Shown here in pieces: positions 60,676 through 64,000 of a stretch of DNA of 64,000 nucleotides. The notes under the pieces are model-generated. The model had not been told where the DNA came from and searched no databases. It saw only the letters and a list, made by a program, of their open reading frames with translations. Both the position numbers and the translations under genes were made by a program. Within the stretch, counting starts at the first letter, position 1, and every line of letters begins with the position of its first letter. Source of the DNA: Polytrichum commune (Eukaryota; Streptophyta; Polytrichopsida; Polytrichales; Polytrichaceae); assembly GCA_950295325.1 (NCBI GenBank), contig OX485805.1:20137501-20201500 (forward strand), read 5' to 3'.

Positions 60676-63284
60676 ATGGTGTCCCTCAAGCTGCAAAAGC
60701 GGCTGGCCGCTTCAGTTCTCAAGTGCGGTGAGCGCAAAGTGTGGCTCGACCCCAATGAAGTCAATGAAATCTCCATGGCAAACAGCCGCCAGAACATCCG
60801 CAAGCTCGTGAAGGACGGCTTCGTAATCCGCAAGCCGCAGAAGATCCACTCCCGTGCCCGTGCTCGCCGCTCCCTCGAGGCAAAGCGTAAGGGTCGTCAC
60901 TCCGGCTACGGAAAGCGCCGTGGTACCCGCGAGGCCAGGCTCCCTACCAAGGTATGTCAGTCACTCATGTCCCAGGATCGCCTGATTCTTTATTTTTTGC
61001 AAAATTTCTTTCACATGGCATGTAACCGTGATTGAATTCAAATTTGACCAGGCATTGTCACTATGCTGAAATGCGAAGTTGATCAATTCTGCCAGCTTTG
61101 TTTCTAGACCCTAGTAGGGTTTGGTCTTTGGGAATTCCTTGCTACTGGATCTAGTAGGATTTTTGTTCGTATGGTATGCAACAATGATTGGGCTTGTCCT
61201 TCTGTTGAACTGCGAATTTTGTCAATCTCCCAGAACTTCTGGTTCTGGTAAACCAGCCGCAGTACATGTGTGGGGTTTGCACTGTCACCATTATTTTGAG
61301 TTGAATTCACATGTATGTACACTGGATGTATCAAGGATTTTTTTTGCTCATTTGGCTTGGAACGGAATCCTTGTTTTCAAATATGAAGTTTGGTAATTTG
61401 CCAGCTTTTCTTGTACAGGGTAGGCCATCTGCAGTGCATTTGTGTGGTTTCTTGTTTTCACCATTCTTGAGAGCTTGAATTCATAGTGTTTTGTGAAATT
61501 ATAGTTACTAGACCCCAGTAGGGTTTTTCCTTTTGAAAGTTTCTCGCTACTGTATGAAGCAAGAGTTTTTCTGTTTATATGGCAAGCAATGGCGATTGAA
61601 TTCGACATTGGTTGGGGGTGTGCTTGTGCTGAACTTTAAAGTTAGTCAAATAGCCAGTTCTTCTTGTACTGGTAAAGCCAGCTGCAGTACACATGTGCGG
61701 TTTTACACTGTCGCATATTAGAGAGCTTTAATTTACATGGTATTGTGAAATCTTTACCCTAACAGGGTTTGGCCTTTTGGAAATTTCTTGTTACTGGATG
61801 TAGCAAGAAATTTTCTTTTATACGGCATGTGATGGTGATTGAACTTGCGGTTGATTGGGGGTGTCCATATGTTGAAATGCAAAGTTAGACAAACCTGCCA
61901 GCTCTACTGTTTCAGGGAAGGCCAGCTGCAGTGCATGTCTGTGATATTATATTGTCATCATTTTTGAAAACTTGAAATCCAAAATCCTAAACCCAAAACC
62001 CTTTTTCATTCCTAGACCCTAGTAGGGTTTTCTATTTTGGAAATATCTTGCTGCTGAATATAGTTATAATATGAGATTATGTAAATTTGGAACATATATC
62101 AATGTATTTTTCATCTAAGTGAAAGCACTTTATGTTGTTGATTGGGTTTTTTGAGGTCTAGTCAGCTGCAATGCATGTGGGTTTTCGTATGCTTGTCTGT
62201 TAGGTTCTGTAGTTTACTCTATTGCAATTTTTGAGTGCTTGAATTCAGGGGGTTCTGTCAAATTTTCATTTGTAGACCCTAGTAGGGTTTAGCCTTTTGA
62301 AAAATCTTGCTACCACATGTAGTTTTCATGGTAGGTTATATACATTGGGTAGGGACATCAGTATAATTTGAATCCAAGTAAAAGTCATTGGTGTTGTCAA
62401 TCAGGTCCTTGATCTATGACACATTAATTAGGCAGTGACTTAACAATTGTTTGTGGAGTATTGTTTGAACAAATTGCGTCTTGTTGTTTGGGCGTAAGCC
62501 AGGTTTCTGACCTTGTCGTGAATCCAGTGAATCAATTGTTAATGCCTGACTTAGATAACTGTCATTTAAACCAAGTGTCAATGCCGAGAGCCAAACGTTA
62601 ATTTCAATCTTAGCTTGATTCATTGTCTTGATGTTTGTTTCCGTGAGAATTTTTACTCTATTATCCTGGAAACAGCAGGTGTTTCAATTCCTATTCTTAT
62701 ACAGGCTGCATATTAGCTATTCCAAACTCTTTGGTTGAAGATTAACCAATATAACTATTGAAGGGAGCTCATTGGTAATGTTGTAGATGAGTTTCTATGC
62801 ACTGCATGTCGCTTTTATGGACAAGGAATAGGAACTAGATAGATATTTACTTTCAGGTGGAAGCTGTAAATGATGGTGTTGATTTTGTAATTTTCAATTT
62901 TTAAATTCTCTTGTGGTTGTGGTGATGTAGGTTTTGTGGTTGAGGCGAATGCGAGTGTTGAGACGTCTTCTCCGAAAGTATCGTGATGCCAAAAAGATTG
63001 ACAAGCATATGTACCATGACATGTACATGAAAGTCAAGGGTAATGTATTCAAGAACAAGAGGGTGTTGATGGAGAGCATTCACAAGTCAAAGGCTGAGAA
63101 GGCACGTGAAAAGACTTTATCTGACCAATTTGAGGCTAGGCGTGCAAAGAACAAAGCTACTCGGGAGAGGAAGATCGCGAGAAGGGAGGAGCGTTTGGCT
63201 CAGGGGATTCCCGAGTCTGCTGCCCCTGCACAGGCTGCTGAGGCTCCAGTGAGTGTTGCTCCAGTTAAGAAGTCAAAGAAGTAA
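60676..63284 (+). CDS. RPL19: Large-subunit ribosomal protein eL19 (RPL19), two coding exons
   Basis: Exons 60676-60951 and 62931-63284 (209 aa); donor AAG|GTATGT, acceptor GATGTAG|GTT, phase 0. The start '[18 protein letters not shown]' and '[12 protein letters not shown]' are near-invariant in eL19. '[16 protein letters not shown]' ends exon 1, and '[20 protein letters not shown]' begins exon 2. '[20 protein letters not shown]' precedes the long basic C-terminal helix typical of eukaryotic eL19, which makes an intersubunit bridge to the small subunit. Length agrees with plant eL19. The intron is nearly 2 kb and holds a tandem repeat (listed separately). It looks intact and probably highly expressed. 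Confidence 0.97.
60985..62345 (+). repeat. ~250 bp tandem repeat in the eL19 intron
   Basis: At least five diverged units are anchored by 'agaccctagtagggttt' at 61106, 61510, 61754 (variant), 62014 and 62274, with spacings of about 404, 244, 260 and 260 bp. Other shared words are 'ggcatgtgatggtgattgaa', 'gttgggggtgt', 'ccagctgcagtacatgtg' and 'tcttgctactggatgtag'. The anchor is a near-palindrome of two facing telo-boxes. No coding content. Confidence 0.8.
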
Positions 63285-64000
63285 ATGTTCAACTCAGAAT
63301 TTTCTAAATATGAGCTTGATATTAATCAGTCAGGTCTACTTGCAGTGCTATTATGGTGATTCTCTGATCAAATCTTTTTGTGCATTGGAAAGCTTTATGT
63401 TGAATGTTGTATCTGCATATATTATCTATGATTGAGACACAATTAGTCCTCATGCAAGTTTTTATATTAAGTGTTTAGACATACAAATGGAGCATCAGCA
63501 AAGTATGAGCACCAGCCTGCTCAAATTCTTTACCTACAGGACCTTCTCAATTAGTTTCCTTGGTATGTGTGTTCATCGTTCTCTTACAAGTTGATTTTTT
63601 CTTTCTGGCTAATAGAGGAACAGGTTGACCTATATGGCACTTATATGTAATTTCCTTATATGATCTTTCCTTCATCTGTACTATCCCCTGAACATTCCTG
63701 AAAATCTTTCGTAGTCCCTACTAATTTGATATGATCTTCTGGACAACCTGAGATGAAGGTTGAATGGTTGTTTGCAGACACTTAGTTTTGCGAGTTATAT
63801 TATAACAATGGCCTAGTCTATACTGGCAAATGTTCTCAAACTGTGCAAGACATTTTGAATTAGATCTTCAGAAAGGACTCTTGTTAATGTTGTGGCCATG
63901 TATTCATAGTATCCAACCAAATTTGTGATCCTACATGTATTGTACTCTGTTCTCCATGAAGTTATTATGCTGTGGAGCCTAGCTCAAAATATGTAGTATT
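63285..64000 (+). other. eL19 3' untranslated region and downstream DNA
   Basis: Follows the eL19 stop codon. AT-rich, with no further gene to the end of the window; the first 200-300 bp should include the 3' untranslated region. Confidence 0.5.

Overview
The window is nuclear DNA of a land plant. It holds four host genes with short GT-AG introns. All four carry telo-box type motifs (AAACCCTA or its reverse) near their 5' ends, in line with the plant telomere repeat TTTAGGG. The rest is AT-rich intergenic DNA and transposons of plant or green-lineage type. Two things make me lean, weakly, to a non-flowering plant (bryophyte, lycophyte, fern or gymnosperm): a bacterial-type pyrimidine-dimer glycosylase-like gene, and a LINE with the dual-endonuclease layout described from green algae. 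I cannot name the species.

Host genes. (1) 6223-8379 (-): a two-exon gene for a 191-residue protein of the MSMEG_6728 / pyrimidine dimer DNA glycosylase type, with an N-terminal extension that looks like an organelle presequence; its intron is filled by a ~160 bp tandem repeat. (2) 10037-13840 (-): a nine-exon nucleostemin-like GTPase (NSN1/GNL3 family, 603 aa). (3) 20725-22001 (-): four-exon MBF1 transcriptional coactivator (143 aa). (4) 60676-63284 (+): two-exon ribosomal protein eL19 (209 aa), whose intron also holds a tandem repeat. eL19 and NSN1 both serve ribosome production and MBF1 links translation with transcription, so the shared telo-box is plausible co-regulation.

Mobile DNA, left to right: a decayed hAT transposase (about 1.8-3.73 kb) among diverged direct repeats; a 411 bp hAT-type MITE (16805-17215) with 8 bp target duplication; a probable solo LTR fossil (24281-25233); a complete-length 13.8 kb CACTA (En/Spm) transposon (26703-40466) with matching ends and CCG target duplication, carrying a TNP2-type transposase on the minus strand and a second gene on the plus strand; an ORF1-like coding block (42.5-44.36 kb); a LINE of about 9 kb (44.4-53.46 kb, +) with APE endonuclease, reverse transcriptase, a methyltransferase-like segment, RNase H and a C-terminal restriction-like endonuclease, on a strand strikingly poor in G; a tRNA-derived SINE-like unit (about 53.52-53.68 kb, -); and an unclassified decayed coding region on the minus strand (about 54.9-59.9 kb).

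The strongest leads are the intact glycosylase-like gene, with decoy splice donors repeated in its intron, and the dual-endonuclease LINE with its odd base composition and extra domain.
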